Counted from the stretch's first letter, positions 8,836 to 17,465 are shown. The stretch: DNA of 64,000 bases from Paenarthrobacter sp. JL.01a (GCF_025452095.1 NZ_CP104877.1:496001-560000); one strand, 5' to 3'. Made by a program: numbers and translations. The notes: generated by a model not told the origin, from the sequence alone.

Positions 8836-9408
8836 ATGACTTCCTCGCCTGACACCTCAGTTGCCCGTGCCCGCCTTCTTGAACTCATCAAAGAGCTGGC
8901 GGTGGTCCGCGGCAAGGTGATCCTCTCCAGCGGCAAGGAAGCTGACTACTACATCGATCTCCGCCGCATCACCTTGCACCACGAGGCCTCCAAGCTGGTG
9001 GGCCAGGTCATGTTGGCAATGATCGACGACGCCGGTGTCCGGGTTGAGTGCGCGGGCGGACTCACCATGGGTGCCGACCCCGTCGGTACCGCTGTGATGC
9101 ACGCTGCTGCCGACGCTGGCCGTGCCGTGGATGCCTTCGTTGTCCGCAAGGCCCAGAAGTCCTACGGCATGGGCCGCCAGGTGGAAGGCCCCTCGGTTGA
9201 AGGTCGTAACGTAGTGGTCCTCGAAGACACGTCCACCACGGGCGGGTCCGCACTGACCGCCGTCGAAGGTGTCCGGAAGGCGGGCGGCAACGTGGTGGCC
9301 GTCGCCGTGATCGTGGACCGCGACACCGGAGCCAAAGAGAAGATCGAAGCCGAAACCGGCGTTCCCTACCTCTTCGCTTTCGGCAAGGACGAGCTCGGCC
9401 TCGACTAG
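8836..9408 (+). CDS. pyrE: Orotate phosphoribosyltransferase
   Basis: Transfers the ribose-phosphate of PRPP to orotate, giving OMP in pyrimidine synthesis. The 190-residue protein has the PRPP-binding motif VVVLEDTSTTGGSA at about 126-139, the flexible catalytic loop VVRKAQKSYGMGR (about 102-114), and GGLTMGADPVGTA near 74-86. The length is that of a stand-alone OPRT. It starts at ATG 8836 with AGGAG upstream, 39 bases after the LacI gene, and is followed by a long perfect inverted repeat. It is housekeeping and probably independent of the sugar operon. Confidence 0.95.
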   Translation: MTSSPDTSVARARLLELIKELAVVRGKVILSSGKEADYYIDLRRITLHHEASKLVGQVMLAMIDDAGVRVECAGGLTMGADPVGTAVMHAAADAGRAVDAFVVRKAQKSYGMGRQVEGPSVEGRNVVVLEDTSTTGGSALTAVEGVRKAGGNVVAVAVIVDRDTGAKEKIEAETGVPYLFAFGKDELGLD

Positions 9409-9416
9409 GGAGTTTT

Positions 9417-9465
9417 TGTACAGCTAATGCCCTCAAGAGCGCATCTTAAGGGCATTAGCTGTACA
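9417..9465. repeat. Perfect 17-bp inverted repeat after pyrE
   Basis: TGTACAGCTAATGCCCT (9417-9433) and its exact complement at 9449-9465 enclose a 15-base loop. A T5 run precedes the left arm rather than following the right arm, so on the plus strand it is not a classical terminator; read on the minus strand the A5 becomes a T5 tail. It may be a REP-like element or a terminator acting leftwards. Confidence 0.75.
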
Positions 9466-9513
9466 CAAACTGCGGGGATGTGAGGTGCCCGGGTTGAAGC
9501 CTATGCTTGCTGC

Positions 9514-10638
9514 GTGGACGTTCAAGTAGGGAAGCTCACGGCGCCGCCGGAGGTGGATCAAAACCCTCCGGCACCCGTCCTTCCGGAACCGGACAAGGAA
9601 CAGGATCCGGCCTCATGGGCCAGGATCCTGCCTTACGCTGCCCGGCTCAAGAAGACCTCGCGCCGCAACTTCCTCACCTACGCGGGCATCTCGGCCGCGC
9701 TTGCCGGGGACATGCTGTTCACCCGCCGCGTCCAGGCCGAGCGCCGGGCTACCAAGATACTGCGCGTGCCCGATCCGTATTCGGACCTGTACTTTCCCAA
9801 GGCCAGTTGGATCCTGTTTCCCGGGTACAAGACCAGCTGGGAAGAGGCCCAGTGGATCCTGAACTCACTGCGTCCCGCCCTCCACCAACGCGGCCGCCTT
9901 GCCGCCGTCGGATATTCCAACCTGGGCCTGGACGTGGACGAGGTGGTCCGCGAAATCATCCTTCATGTCCGCGAGCTTGGGTTGGAGAAGCTGTATTTTT
10001 ACGGGCACAGTTTCGGCGGCATGCTCGCAACCCAGGTCGCCGCGCGCCTGCTGGAACTGCACGGTATGGAAACCCAGGTGATTGTCCTGGATTCGAGTCC
10101 GTTCAGCCGTGCGGACGTTCTGGACCAAAGCTGGTTCGACGGCGTCGTGTTCCTTTACGAGAATGGGTTCCGCATTCCGTCCGTGCTGCGTGGAGGCTAT
10201 GAGCTGGGGGAGCGCGTGGTCCATAAGGACGAGCGCACCTGGCGGCAAATCCTGGATCAAACCATGGAACAACTTTCGCCGATCGCGCCCTCGAGCGTGC
10301 TGATCCAGACGGAGTCGGCCTACATCTACCACTTTGACGGGCTGCGGTTCGCGGGCAAGATCGGCGGGGCAAAGATGGCGTTCATGGGCAACTCCCAGGA
10401 CGGCACCGTGGACTATGAAACGGCACGCGCAGGCTGGAGCAAGGTTTTCGGCGCCAACATGGTGATGCCCACGCTCAGCACAGAGGGCGCGCGGCCCGCG
10501 CACGCCAGCCCCCAGTGGAACGGTGGCGTATACCGGCCGTTGCTGGAACAGGTCCAAAATGAGCTCCTGCCCCTGCCGCCCGAGCCGGAGGAGCCCGCCT
10601 ACCGTGAGCCCAACGGCAAGGTGATCAGGCCTGCCTAG
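9514..10638 (+). CDS. Tat-exported alpha/beta-hydrolase
   Basis: Predicted exported hydrolase of unknown substrate, 374 residues. A long N-terminal polar region of 48 residues leads to a twin-arginine motif SRRNFL (49-54), a short hydrophobic helix and V-Q-A near 73-75 where a signal peptidase could cut. The alpha/beta-hydrolase core follows, with the nucleophile elbow GHSFGG at 164-169 (Ser166) and an acid/His pair that I cannot place with certainty. The start is GTG at 9514. The unusually long region before the RR pair is odd for a Tat signal; an internal start is not obvious. The mature protein ends in a Pro/Glu-rich tail. The neighbouring genes give no clue to its role. Confidence 0.7.
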   Translation: MDVQVGKLTAPPEVDQNPPAPVLPEPDKEQDPASWARILPYAARLKKTSRRNFLTYAGISAALAGDMLFTRRVQAERRATKILRVPDPYSDLYFPKASWILFPGYKTSWEEAQWILNSLRPALHQRGRLAAVGYSNLGLDVDEVVREIILHVRELGLEKLYFYGHSFGGMLATQVAARLLELHGMETQVIVLDSSPFSRADVLDQSWFDGVVFLYENGFRIPSVLRGGYELGERVVHKDERTWRQILDQTMEQLSPIAPSSVLIQTESAYIYHFDGLRFAGKIGGAKMAFMGNSQDGTVDYETARAGWSKVFGANMVMPTLSTEGARPAHASPQWNGGVYRPLLEQVQNELLPLPPEPEEPAYREPNGKVIRPA

Positions 10639-10656
10639 CGGCAGCGCGGCTTGTCG

Positions 10657-11373
10657 TCAGCGCAGCGCGTCAATCTCGACGGCGGTCAGGCCCGCCTCGC
10701 GCAGGAACCCGCCGACATCCCCGTATTCCTTGGCGAATCCTGCCAGGAAATGCCGCATCGCAGCTTCAGGGCTCTGCAGGATCATCAGGTCGGGGCTGAA
10801 ATACTCCGCCGGCGTGGACGGGACGCTGAGGCGCCATGTCTCGGCCATGATCTTCAGGACATCCGGCAGGTTGGTAGTGGTTGCCGCGTAGTCCGCGACC
10901 ACCTCGTCTTCCGTCCCTCCGGCGGCAAGGAGCCCAATCGCGGACACCACGCCGGTCCTGTCCTTGCCCAGCGAGCAGTGCACCAACGTTCGTTTGCCCT
11001 GCACCACAGGCCGCAGGGCCTCAGCAACCCAGCCGGGTCGAAGCCGGATCCAGCCCAAATACAGCTCGCCCAGGTCCTCGGCAGTTTGCACGGACTGGAG
11101 CGAACCGGCTACGGCGTTCGGGTCCAGCGGGTTGTTGATGAGTTCGACGGCGCGCGGGGCCGACGCGGACGGCGCGCGGCCGCCGTCGTGATTCACGTCG
11201 TCCGGAACCATCCACGGAACGAGAGACCGCTCCAGATCGCTGCGCAGGTCCACGATGGCCTGGATGCCGTGCTCCGACAGGAAAGCTGACGTCGCAGCGG
11301 CATCCAAGCCGAACGGCTGGCTCCCCCGAAGGATCCGTCCCCCGGCTAGGGGACGCAGATTGAGCACAGCCAT
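10657..11373 (-). CDS. Tyrosine-protein phosphatase (Y_phosphatase3 type)
   Basis: Cysteine-based phosphatase of 238 residues. The catalytic P-loop VHCSLGKDRTG holds Cys133 and Arg139; GKDRTG is diagnostic of the bacterial Y_phosphatase3/PtpB-like branch that hydrolyses phosphotyrosine, sometimes phosphoinositides. The N-terminal RILRGSQPF and VDLRSDLE segments also fit. It starts 11 bases downstream of the stop of the HAD phosphatase gene, so the two form a minus-strand operon of two phosphatases. It converges with the hydrolase gene ending at 10638, with only 18 bases between the stops. Confidence 0.85.
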   Translation of the reverse strand: MAVLNLRPLAGGRILRGSQPFGLDAAATSAFLSEHGIQAIVDLRSDLERSLVPWMVPDDVNHDGGRAPSASAPRAVELINNPLDPNAVAGSLQSVQTAEDLGELYLGWIRLRPGWVAEALRPVVQGKRTLVHCSLGKDRTGVVSAIGLLAAGGTEDEVVADYAATTTNLPDVLKIMAETWRLSVPSTPAEYFSPDLMILQSPEAAMRHFLAGFAKEYGDVGGFLREAGLTAVEIDALR

Positions 11374-11384
11374 GGTTGTCCTTC

Positions 11385-12215
11385 TTAGATCTGGCTCTTG
11401 AGGTCGGCCACGGAATTGAGGATCTGGTTCGGCCGGAACGGGAAGGAAACAATCTCTTCGCGCTGCGTGATGCCGCTGAGCACCAGGACCGTGTGCAGGC
11501 CTGCTTCCATGCCCGCAATGATGTCCGTGTCCATGCGGTCGCCGATCATGGCCGTGGTCTCGGAGTGGGCGTCGATCCTGTTCATGGCCGAGCGGAACAT
11601 CATGGGGTTGGGCTTTCCCACAACATACGGTTCGCGGCCGGTGGCCTTGGTGATCATGGCTGCGATGGCGCCGGTCGCGGGCATGGGGCCGTCCTTGGAG
11701 GGGCCGGTGGCGTCCGGGTTGGTGGCGATGAAGCGGGCGCCGGCCAGGATGTGCCGGACGGCCATGGTGATCGCCTCGAAGGAGTAGGTGCGGGTCTCGC
11801 CGAGGACCACGAAATCGGGTTCGGTATCCGTGAGGATGAACCCGGCCTCGTGGAGGGCCGTTGTGAGTCCGGCCTCGCCAATTGTGTAGGCGCGGTTGCC
11901 CGAGTCCGAGGACTGGACCTGGTCCTTGAGGAACTGGGCCGTGGCCAGCGCCGAGGTCCAGATATTCTCCTCCGGAACTTCCAGTCCGGACGCCCGGAGA
12001 CGGGCAGCCAGGTCCCGGGGAGTGAAGATGGAGTTGTTGGTCAGCACCAGGAAGCGCTTGGACGTATCCACCCAGCGCTGGATGAGCTCCGCTGCGCCGG
12101 GGATCGCCTGGTTTTCATGCACCAGGACACCGTCCATGTCCGTGAGCCAGCATTCGATCTCATGGCCGTTGCGGTAAACCGATGTGGACGTCTGGGGCGT
12201 GGATTCTTCTGCCAT
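11385..12215 (-). CDS. HAD superfamily hydrolase, NagD/IIA type
   Basis: Predicted small-molecule phosphatase, 276 residues. Motif I is WLTDMDGVL (Asp nucleophile and acid), motif II LVLTNNS, and the C-terminal IGDRMDTDIIAGMEAG is motif IV; the cap between them is of the large C2 class of NagD/UmpH proteins, which dephosphorylate nucleotides and sugar phosphates. The start at 12215 is chosen for the GGAGGT ribosome site upstream; longer frames into the promoter region lack conserved sequence. It is the first gene of an operon with the tyrosine phosphatase. Confidence 0.87.
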   Translation of the reverse strand: MAEESTPQTSTSVYRNGHEIECWLTDMDGVLVHENQAIPGAAELIQRWVDTSKRFLVLTNNSIFTPRDLAARLRASGLEVPEENIWTSALATAQFLKDQVQSSDSGNRAYTIGEAGLTTALHEAGFILTDTEPDFVVLGETRTYSFEAITMAVRHILAGARFIATNPDATGPSKDGPMPATGAIAAMITKATGREPYVVGKPNPMMFRSAMNRIDAHSETTAMIGDRMDTDIIAGMEAGLHTVLVLSGITQREEIVSFPFRPNQILNSVADLKSQI

Positions 12216-12537
12216 ATTTACCTCCGGCTGGGGTTGTTCATGCACTGCGTCCCAGTCTTTCATTATTCGGGCGCGGGGACATCCTGGAATTGGGCTTATG
12301 TGGGTAGTTCTGCCCATGCGCGATGGCGGCTTTGACTTGTGCTGGCCTCGGTGACCTGAACTACGCTTGTGGCTGCGCGGGCCGGGTAATGCATTGGGCC
12401 GGGCAACGCCGTGGGTCGGGGGATCGGCACGGTGTGTTTTCAAATCGTCGCGCTTGCGCAGGTCCCTCGTTCCGGATAGACCACCGGTTGCGTCCGCAAG
12501 ATGCTCCGGTGCCCACAGCATGTGAAAGGGCCTTGCT
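12216..12537. other. Divergent intergenic region (322 bases)
   Basis: It separates the leftward HAD operon from the rightward Pro/Gln-rich protein gene. Facing right, TTGACT at 12332-12337 is a possible -35 box but no good -10 box lies at 17 bases. Facing left, a TTCCAG...TAATGA pair (about 18 bases apart) lies around 12260-12290. A direct near-repeat GGGCCGGG occurs at about 12378 and 12396. I see no hairpin with a T-tail and no gene. Confidence 0.4.
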
Positions 12538-13758
12538 ATGAGCAACAACAACGGCACACCCCAGCCTCCCTACAATCCGGACGGCGTGCCGCAGCCGCGC
12601 TATGACACGGGCAAGGACCAATACAGGCAGTACCAGCCGGGTCAGACGCAGCCCATGTACCAGCCCGAAGCGCAGCAGGGCCAGCCGCAGGACGCGCCAA
12701 CGCAGGCCTTCCCCACGCAGCAAAATCCGACCCAGGCCTTTCCCACTCAGCCCGGCCAGCCCTTCAACAACCCCGACGGCCAGTACGCCGAGACCGTGCA
12801 CCGCTACCCGCAGGCGGAACCGAATCAGCCCGGCTACCCCAGCCAGCCCGGCTACCCCGCCGGGCCAGGCTACCCAGGCCAGCCCACCGGACCGGGCCAC
12901 AACCCCGGCGACCACAACAAAAAGTCCCTCTTCTTCATCCTGGGTGGAGTCGCCGTCGTCGTAATTATTGCGCTGGTGGTGGCCTTCACGTGGCTGATTC
13001 CGTCGATGACCAAACCAACAGCGGTGGAGTCGCCGTCGGTGACGTCCTCGGATAAGGCGTCCGACGCCGCTGCCGAACCGTCCGCTGAGGGGGAGCCCTC
13101 CCCTGACGACGTGCCGCCCACGGATCTGCCCGCCGGGGTAATCCCGCTGCCGGCAACATGGGAAGAGCTCGCCGGCCCGAGCAACGTCCCGGCCGACGGC
13201 GACCCCTTGTTCAGCAAGTGGGTCACGGGTGAATCGTCCTTCCAGTACTTGGCCGAGTGGACCCACGACGAGTCGTTCGGCATCACCAAGGACCCCAGTA
13301 CCGGTGAAGAAATCCAGAAGCGGGCCCAGGGCACAGTGGAGACCGACGGAGACGGCATCGCGCTCGCCTACGCGTTCTTCGCTGAGTCGGAGGAAGGCAA
13401 GTTCGGCAAGGACCCGGCCGAAATCAGGAAGGCGCTGGCGGACATCGAGGCCCGTTACAAGGGCATGACGGCCACTGAACTGCCGCAGAACCTGGTGGGC
13501 CACAAGTGCGCGTCAGACTTCAAGACCACCATGCCGGAGATCCGTGAGTTCCGTCGCGGAGAGGCCGTGGTCATTGGCTTCACTTGCACCAACGCCCGTG
13601 GCGAAGCCATCCAGGCCGTGAACCTGTTCTCGGTGACGCCCTGGGGAACCCCGCAGATGCTCGGCGTCAGTGGGCACAAGGAATATTGGGATGCGCACCC
13701 GGGCCTCTTCGAGCAGCTGGGCAACTCGTACCGCATCAACAAGTGGAAGATGGGCTAA
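12538..13758 (+). CDS. Pro/Gln-rich single-pass membrane protein
   Basis: I do not recognise the family. Residues 1-127 are a low-complexity cytoplasmic region rich in P, Q, G and Y, with two copies of PTQAFPTQ (54-61 and 64-71) and several G-Y-P units. One transmembrane helix spans about 130-155. The outer 250 residues begin with an acidic Ser/Pro linker and then form a compact domain with two Cys (around HKCASDF and GFTCTNA) that could pair. The topology resembles actinobacterial envelope proteins with disordered N-terminal tails. The start ATG has AAAGGG seven bases upstream. It is a single gene with no partner. Confidence 0.7.
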   Translation: MSNNNGTPQPPYNPDGVPQPRYDTGKDQYRQYQPGQTQPMYQPEAQQGQPQDAPTQAFPTQQNPTQAFPTQPGQPFNNPDGQYAETVHRYPQAEPNQPGYPSQPGYPAGPGYPGQPTGPGHNPGDHNKKSLFFILGGVAVVVIIALVVAFTWLIPSMTKPTAVESPSVTSSDKASDAAAEPSAEGEPSPDDVPPTDLPAGVIPLPATWEELAGPSNVPADGDPLFSKWVTGESSFQYLAEWTHDESFGITKDPSTGEEIQKRAQGTVETDGDGIALAYAFFAESEEGKFGKDPAEIRKALADIEARYKGMTATELPQNLVGHKCASDFKTTMPEIREFRRGEAVVIGFTCTNARGEAIQAVNLFSVTPWGTPQMLGVSGHKEYWDAHPGLFEQLGNSYRINKWKMG

Positions 13759-13798
13759 GCCATCCTTTGGGCCGGGCGGGCAGGGCTAAAGTTGAGGG

Positions 13799-14494
13799 GT
13801 GACTGACCTTCCCCCCAACACAGCCCTGCCCACCCCTGCCGAAACACCCGGGGAGACCACAGCAGAAGGCGAGGTAGAGGCGAAGGCGGAGGTCGGCGTC
13901 GGCCCCTGGGAAGGCGAGTGGCCGGAAGGCGGGCACTGGGACCCGGACCTGTTGAGGGATGGTGACCGCCGCAACGTGGTGGACCAGTACCGGTACTGGA
14001 AGCACGAGGCCATCGTCGCCGACCTGGACTCCAAGCGGCACGAATTCCACATCGCCATCGAAAACTGGCAGCACGACCTCAACATCGGCACGGTGGTTCG
14101 CACCGCGAACGCCTTCCTCGCCAAGGAGGTCCACATCATAGGACGACGGCGGTGGAACCGGCGCGGGGCCATGGTCACCGACCGCTACCAGCACGTCCGC
14201 CACCACCCCACCGTTGAGGACTTCGTCCAGTGGGCGGAGGGGGAGGGGCTGGCTGTGATCGGCATCGACATCTTCCCGGATTCCGTGCCGCTGGAGACAT
14301 ACGATCTCCCGGAAAAGTGCGTCCTGGTGTTCGGCCAGGAGGGTCCCGGCCTCACGCCGGAGGTGCACGAGGCCGCCGTCGCCACGCTGTCCATTGAGCA
14401 GTTCGGCTCCACCCGGTCCATGAACGCGGCATCGGCTGCGGCGATCGCGATGCACGCGTGGGTGCGCCGGCACGTGTTCAAGCAGCCGGTGTAG
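13799..14494 (+). CDS. TrmH/SpoU-family RNA 2'-O-methyltransferase
   Basis: SAM-dependent methyltransferase acting on tRNA or rRNA ribose. The 231-residue protein has the SPOUT knot motifs: NIGTVVRTANAF (motif 1), VLVFGQEGPGLTPEV (motif 2) and IEQFGSTRSMNAASAAAIAMH (motif 3). The first 50 residues are an acidic Pro/Glu-rich extension not needed for the fold. Start is a GTG at 13799. The exact RNA target cannot be read. It stands alone between the Pro/Gln-rich protein gene and the aldolase gene. Confidence 0.88.
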   Translation: MTDLPPNTALPTPAETPGETTAEGEVEAKAEVGVGPWEGEWPEGGHWDPDLLRDGDRRNVVDQYRYWKHEAIVADLDSKRHEFHIAIENWQHDLNIGTVVRTANAFLAKEVHIIGRRRWNRRGAMVTDRYQHVRHHPTVEDFVQWAEGEGLAVIGIDIFPDSVPLETYDLPEKCVLVFGQEGPGLTPEVHEAAVATLSIEQFGSTRSMNAASAAAIAMHAWVRRHVFKQPV

Positions 14495-14655
14495 ATCCCG
14501 CCCGCTGAGCTGGCAAATGCCAACCGGCGGAAGTGTTAAGGCCCCCAGTGACCGGAAACACGGCGTCCGGGCGGATATCGCTAGGATGGGTGCTAGCCGT
14601 AAGCGGTCTACTCCAGGGTTACCAACCCACAGACGAATTCAGCATAGGAGTCACC

Positions 14656-15675
14656 ATGCCCATTGCAACCCCAGAGATTTACTCCGAGATGATCGACCGC
14701 GCAAAGGCTGGCGGATTCGCTTTCCCCGCGGTCAACGTGACGTCGTCGCAGACTCTGAACGCTGCGATCCGCGGTTTCGCCGAGGCCGAATCCGACGGCA
14801 TCATCCAGGTTTCCACCGGTGGCGCAGCCTACTGGTCCGGCGCTTCGGTCAAGGACATGGTGGCCGGTTCCCTCGGCTTCGCCGCGTTCGCCCGCGAAGT
14901 TGCCAAGAACTACAACGTCAACATCGCCCTGCACACGGACCACTGCCCGCAGGACAAGCTGGCCGATTTCGTTCTTCCGCTGCTCGCCGCTTCCGAGGAA
15001 GCCGTCAAGGCCGGCAAGGACCCGATCTTCAACTCGCACATGTGGGACGGCTCGCACGAGACCCTGGAAGACAACCTGCGCATCGGTCGCGAGTTGCTGC
15101 AGCGCGCCGCGGCCGCCAAGATCATCCTCGAAGTTGAAATCGGCACCGTTGGTGGCGAAGAAGACGGTGTTGAGAATGAGATCAACGAGAAGCTCTACAC
15201 CACCACCGAAGACGCACTGGCCACCATCGAGGCCCTGGGTGCAGGCGAAAACGGCCGCTACCTCACCGCCCTCACCTTCGGCAACGTGCACGGCGTCTAC
15301 AAGCCGGGCAACGTGAAGCTCCGCCCCGAACTGCTCAAGCAGATCCAGGCTGAGGTCGGCGCCAAGATCGGCAAGGAAAACCCGTTCGACCTCGTCTTCC
15401 ACGGCGGCTCGGGCTCCACGGAGCAGGAAATTGCCGACGCAGTTTCCTACGGCGTCATCAAGATGAATATCGACACCGACACCCAGTACGCGTTCACCCG
15501 CCCGGTTGCCGGCCACATGTTCTCCAACTACGACGGCGTCCTGAAGGTCGACGGCGAAATGGGCAACAAGAAGACCTACGACCCCCGCGTCTGGGGCGCT
15601 TCGGCAGAGGCCGGCATGGCTGCGCGCATCGTCGAGGCAGCCCAGCAGCTCGGATCGGTTGGCAAGACGTTCTGA
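14656..15675 (+). CDS. fba: Class II fructose-bisphosphate aldolase
   Basis: Zinc enzyme that cleaves fructose-1,6-bisphosphate to dihydroxyacetone phosphate and glyceraldehyde-3-phosphate in glycolysis and runs the reverse in gluconeogenesis. The 339-residue protein has the first zinc motif ALHTDHCPQDKL with Asp95 and His96, a second metal site near EVEIGTVGGEED, and the phosphate-binding VFHGGSGST and NIDTDTQYAF segments. ATG 14656 has ATAGGAG upstream; the open frame extends to 14533 but without conserved sequence. Its stop overlaps the next start by one base. Confidence 0.96.
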   Translation: MPIATPEIYSEMIDRAKAGGFAFPAVNVTSSQTLNAAIRGFAEAESDGIIQVSTGGAAYWSGASVKDMVAGSLGFAAFAREVAKNYNVNIALHTDHCPQDKLADFVLPLLAASEEAVKAGKDPIFNSHMWDGSHETLEDNLRIGRELLQRAAAAKIILEVEIGTVGGEEDGVENEINEKLYTTTEDALATIEALGAGENGRYLTALTFGNVHGVYKPGNVKLRPELLKQIQAEVGAKIGKENPFDLVFHGGSGSTEQEIADAVSYGVIKMNIDTDTQYAFTRPVAGHMFSNYDGVLKVDGEMGNKKTYDPRVWGASAEAGMAARIVEAAQQLGSVGKTF

Positions 15676-16097
15676 TGTCCGACGAATTCCGGAAGAACCT
15701 GATGGGGCCGGAGCCCACGCTCCTGCCGGCCGAAAACGAGATCTACCAGCACCTGGCCCTGGGCAAGGAAGCATTGGACCTCGTGGCGCAGAACCCCACG
15801 TCGTCACTGCTGTGGGCCATCCTCGCCGAGGAAGCCTGGGCCGAAGGCCGGACCATCGAGTCCTACGCCTACGCCCGCGTCGGCTACCACCGCGGCCTGG
15901 ACAACCTGCGACGCAATGGTTGGCGCGGCGTCGGGCCCATCCCGTGGGAACACGAGCCCAACCAGGGCTTCCTGCGTGCGCTCTATGCACTGGGCCGGGC
16001 CGCATCGGCGATCGGCGAAGCTGACGAACCGGAGCGGATCGAGAAGTTCCTGAACGACTCGGACCCCAAGGCCAAGGCAGCGATCGAAGCCCGCTAG
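15675..16097 (+). CDS. DUF3151 family protein
   Basis: A 140-residue cytoplasmic protein of an actinobacterial family without known function. The central part is helical with TPR-like composition (LLWAILAEEAWAEGR, SYAYARVGYHRGLDNLRR), then a GPIPWEHEPNQGFLRALYALGRAA segment typical of the family. The ATG overlaps the aldolase stop (TGATG), so the two are translationally coupled; the same fba-DUF3151 pairing is common in Actinobacteria, suggesting a link to central carbon metabolism. A terminator follows directly. Confidence 0.85.
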   Translation: MSDEFRKNLMGPEPTLLPAENEIYQHLALGKEALDLVAQNPTSSLLWAILAEEAWAEGRTIESYAYARVGYHRGLDNLRRNGWRGVGPIPWEHEPNQGFLRALYALGRAASAIGEADEPERIEKFLNDSDPKAKAAIEAR

Positions 16098-16113
16098 GAT
16101 GTACCGAAGAACA

Positions 16114-16160
16114 AACGACGGCGGCCCTCACCAAAAAGGTGAGGGCCGCCGTCGTCGTTA
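16114..16160 (+). terminator. Terminator of the fba operon
   Basis: An 18-bp perfect stem, ACGACGGCGGCCCTCACC at 16114-16131 pairing with 16137-16154, closes an A5 loop. It belongs to the ACGACGGCGG hairpin family of this window. Confidence 0.88.
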
Positions 16161-16173
16161 ACCCGCCCAAGTA

Positions 16174-16224
16174 GGGGACAGCACGTGCTCCAATGACGCG
16201 TTCAGTGGAGCGTTTGCTGTCCCC
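16174..16224. repeat. Two-part inverted repeat downstream of the fba operon
   Basis: GGGGACAGCA (16174-16183) pairs with TGCTGTCCCC (16215-16224), and inside it GCTCCA (16187-16192) pairs with TGGAGC (16206-16211), with symmetric three-base bulges CGT and GTT. It lies between two convergent genes and just beyond a full terminator, so it is probably a separate REP-like element or the terminator of the minus-strand gene. Confidence 0.65.
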
Positions 16225-16232
16225 CGGTTGGG

Positions 16233-16865
16233 TCAGGACTTGCGGGGGATACCCGTGCGGGCCATGGCTTCGGCGTAGGCGCCGTGGATGGCGTCCAGGT
16301 ACTCCTGCTGGCGTTCCGGAGTTCCGGCGAAGGAACGGCCGCCGAGCGAGCGGACCTTGAACGTCTTGAAACCGCGGCGTGCGATGCTGGCCGGAGCTGC
16401 CTTCATGAGCTGGTCGGCCAAGCGGTGTGCCTCGTTGCCGTGGGCTACCAGGGCGGAGGTGCGCGGCAGGAGCTGCAGGAGGCGCAGCAGCGGCTTGAGG
16501 CCCTCGGTGATGTTGGCCGGGGTGAGCTTGCCCGGTTCCTCGTTCGGCTCGATCCACGGGTACGCGTTCCACGGCATCACGAGCTCCGGGCGCAGGCCCA
16601 GCTGCCACTGCATTCCGAGCATGCGGGTGCTGGCTTCTTCGTCGCCCGGGGTGATGAAGCCCTCACCGGACGTGGTGCGCTGGTTGGAGAAAAGGCTGAC
16701 GATTCGGCAGTCATCCATGCTGTGGGCGGGGTCGATGTAGAGGACCTCGCTGCCCGGCTTCTGTTCCTTGATGGAGTCGCACAGCTCGTTGACCTCAGCG
16801 ATGTGCGGTTCGTAGCGGCGGTTCCAGAGGGTTTGTTCGGGTGATTCAGTCGCCAGTTCTTGCAT
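16233..16865 (-). CDS. Uracil-DNA glycosylase-superfamily protein (putative)
   Basis: A 210-residue cytoplasmic protein. The stretch VLYIDPAHSMDDCRIVSLF, the segment VMPWNAYPW and the later LVAHGNEAHRLAD resemble the layout of uracil-DNA glycosylase-like folds (a catalytic-loop Asp, an Asn-containing N-A-Y-P-W, and a helix after a buried strand). The family call is tentative: canonical UDG motifs GQDPYH and HPSPLS are absent. If correct it would act in base-excision repair or be a non-catalytic relative. It is convergent with the fba operon. Confidence 0.5.
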   Translation of the reverse strand: MQELATESPEQTLWNRRYEPHIAEVNELCDSIKEQKPGSEVLYIDPAHSMDDCRIVSLFSNQRTTSGEGFITPGDEEASTRMLGMQWQLGLRPELVMPWNAYPWIEPNEEPGKLTPANITEGLKPLLRLLQLLPRTSALVAHGNEAHRLADQLMKAAPASIARRGFKTFKVRSLGGRSFAGTPERQQEYLDAIHGAYAEAMARTGIPRKS

Positions 16866-17126
16866 CAGGGGTTAGGTCTCCTAGGTGTTACAGCGCACCG
16901 GATGGCAGGGGCCGCGGGCATGCCGCAGCGAAACCTGGAAGGGTGCTGTTGGGGGCTAACTAACCTTACCGGACTCGGTGCCTCTCCCGGGCCCGTCCCG
17001 GCGCGCCACCGAATGCGACACGGCGTGTTGCGCGGGAAACGTGGCGGGCGTCTCCGCGGAGCTGCCGCCCCAGTTCCCAAAAGCAGCTCTCGACGCCGGT
17101 ACATCCTTTCGGGCAGGATGCCCGGT

Positions 17127-17465
17127 ATGGAGAAACAAGAGTCGCCCGCTGCCGCCGTTTCCGCTTTCGAGGAACTGGGTGCCGAGCTGGCCCCGGCCGG
17201 AGTGGTCATGGGGAAGATGTTCGGCGCCAGCTCGCTCATGCTGGGCAAGAAAACGCTGGCCTGCCTGAACGGTGACAAGGTGACGTTCAAACTGGGCAAG
17301 GAGACCGCCGAACATGCGCGTGCCTTGGCTCTTCCAGGAGCTGCCCTCTTTGATCCTTCCGGGATGAACCGCCCCTTCAAGGACTGGGTGGAGGTGCCCT
17401 TCAGCTCGCACACTCAATGGCCCGCCTTCGCTGAAGCCGCCCTGGATTTCGTGGCCGGCAGTTAA
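17127..17465 (+). CDS. TfoX N-terminal-domain-like protein
   Basis: A small 112-residue protein consisting of one domain. The sequence VVMGKMFGASSLMLGKKTLACLNGDKVTFKLG matches the beta-sheet of the TfoX-N/YjbR-type fold, and the C-terminal FKDWVEVPF plus WPAFAEAALDFV complete it. TfoX itself regulates competence in gamma-proteobacteria, but lone N-domains in Actinobacteria have no known role. ATG 17127 is preferred, with CAGG ten bases upstream; ATG 17118 would add three residues. It stands alone. Confidence 0.65.
   Translation: MEKQESPAAAVSAFEELGAELAPAGVVMGKMFGASSLMLGKKTLACLNGDKVTFKLGKETAEHARALALPGAALFDPSGMNRPFKDWVEVPFSSHTQWPAFAEAALDFVAGS

Noticed and set aside
14608..16608. 666-codon open frame on the minus strand
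   Set aside because: It runs antisense to the aldolase, DUF3151 and terminator, which are well supported; its product is low-complexity and Arg/Pro-rich.
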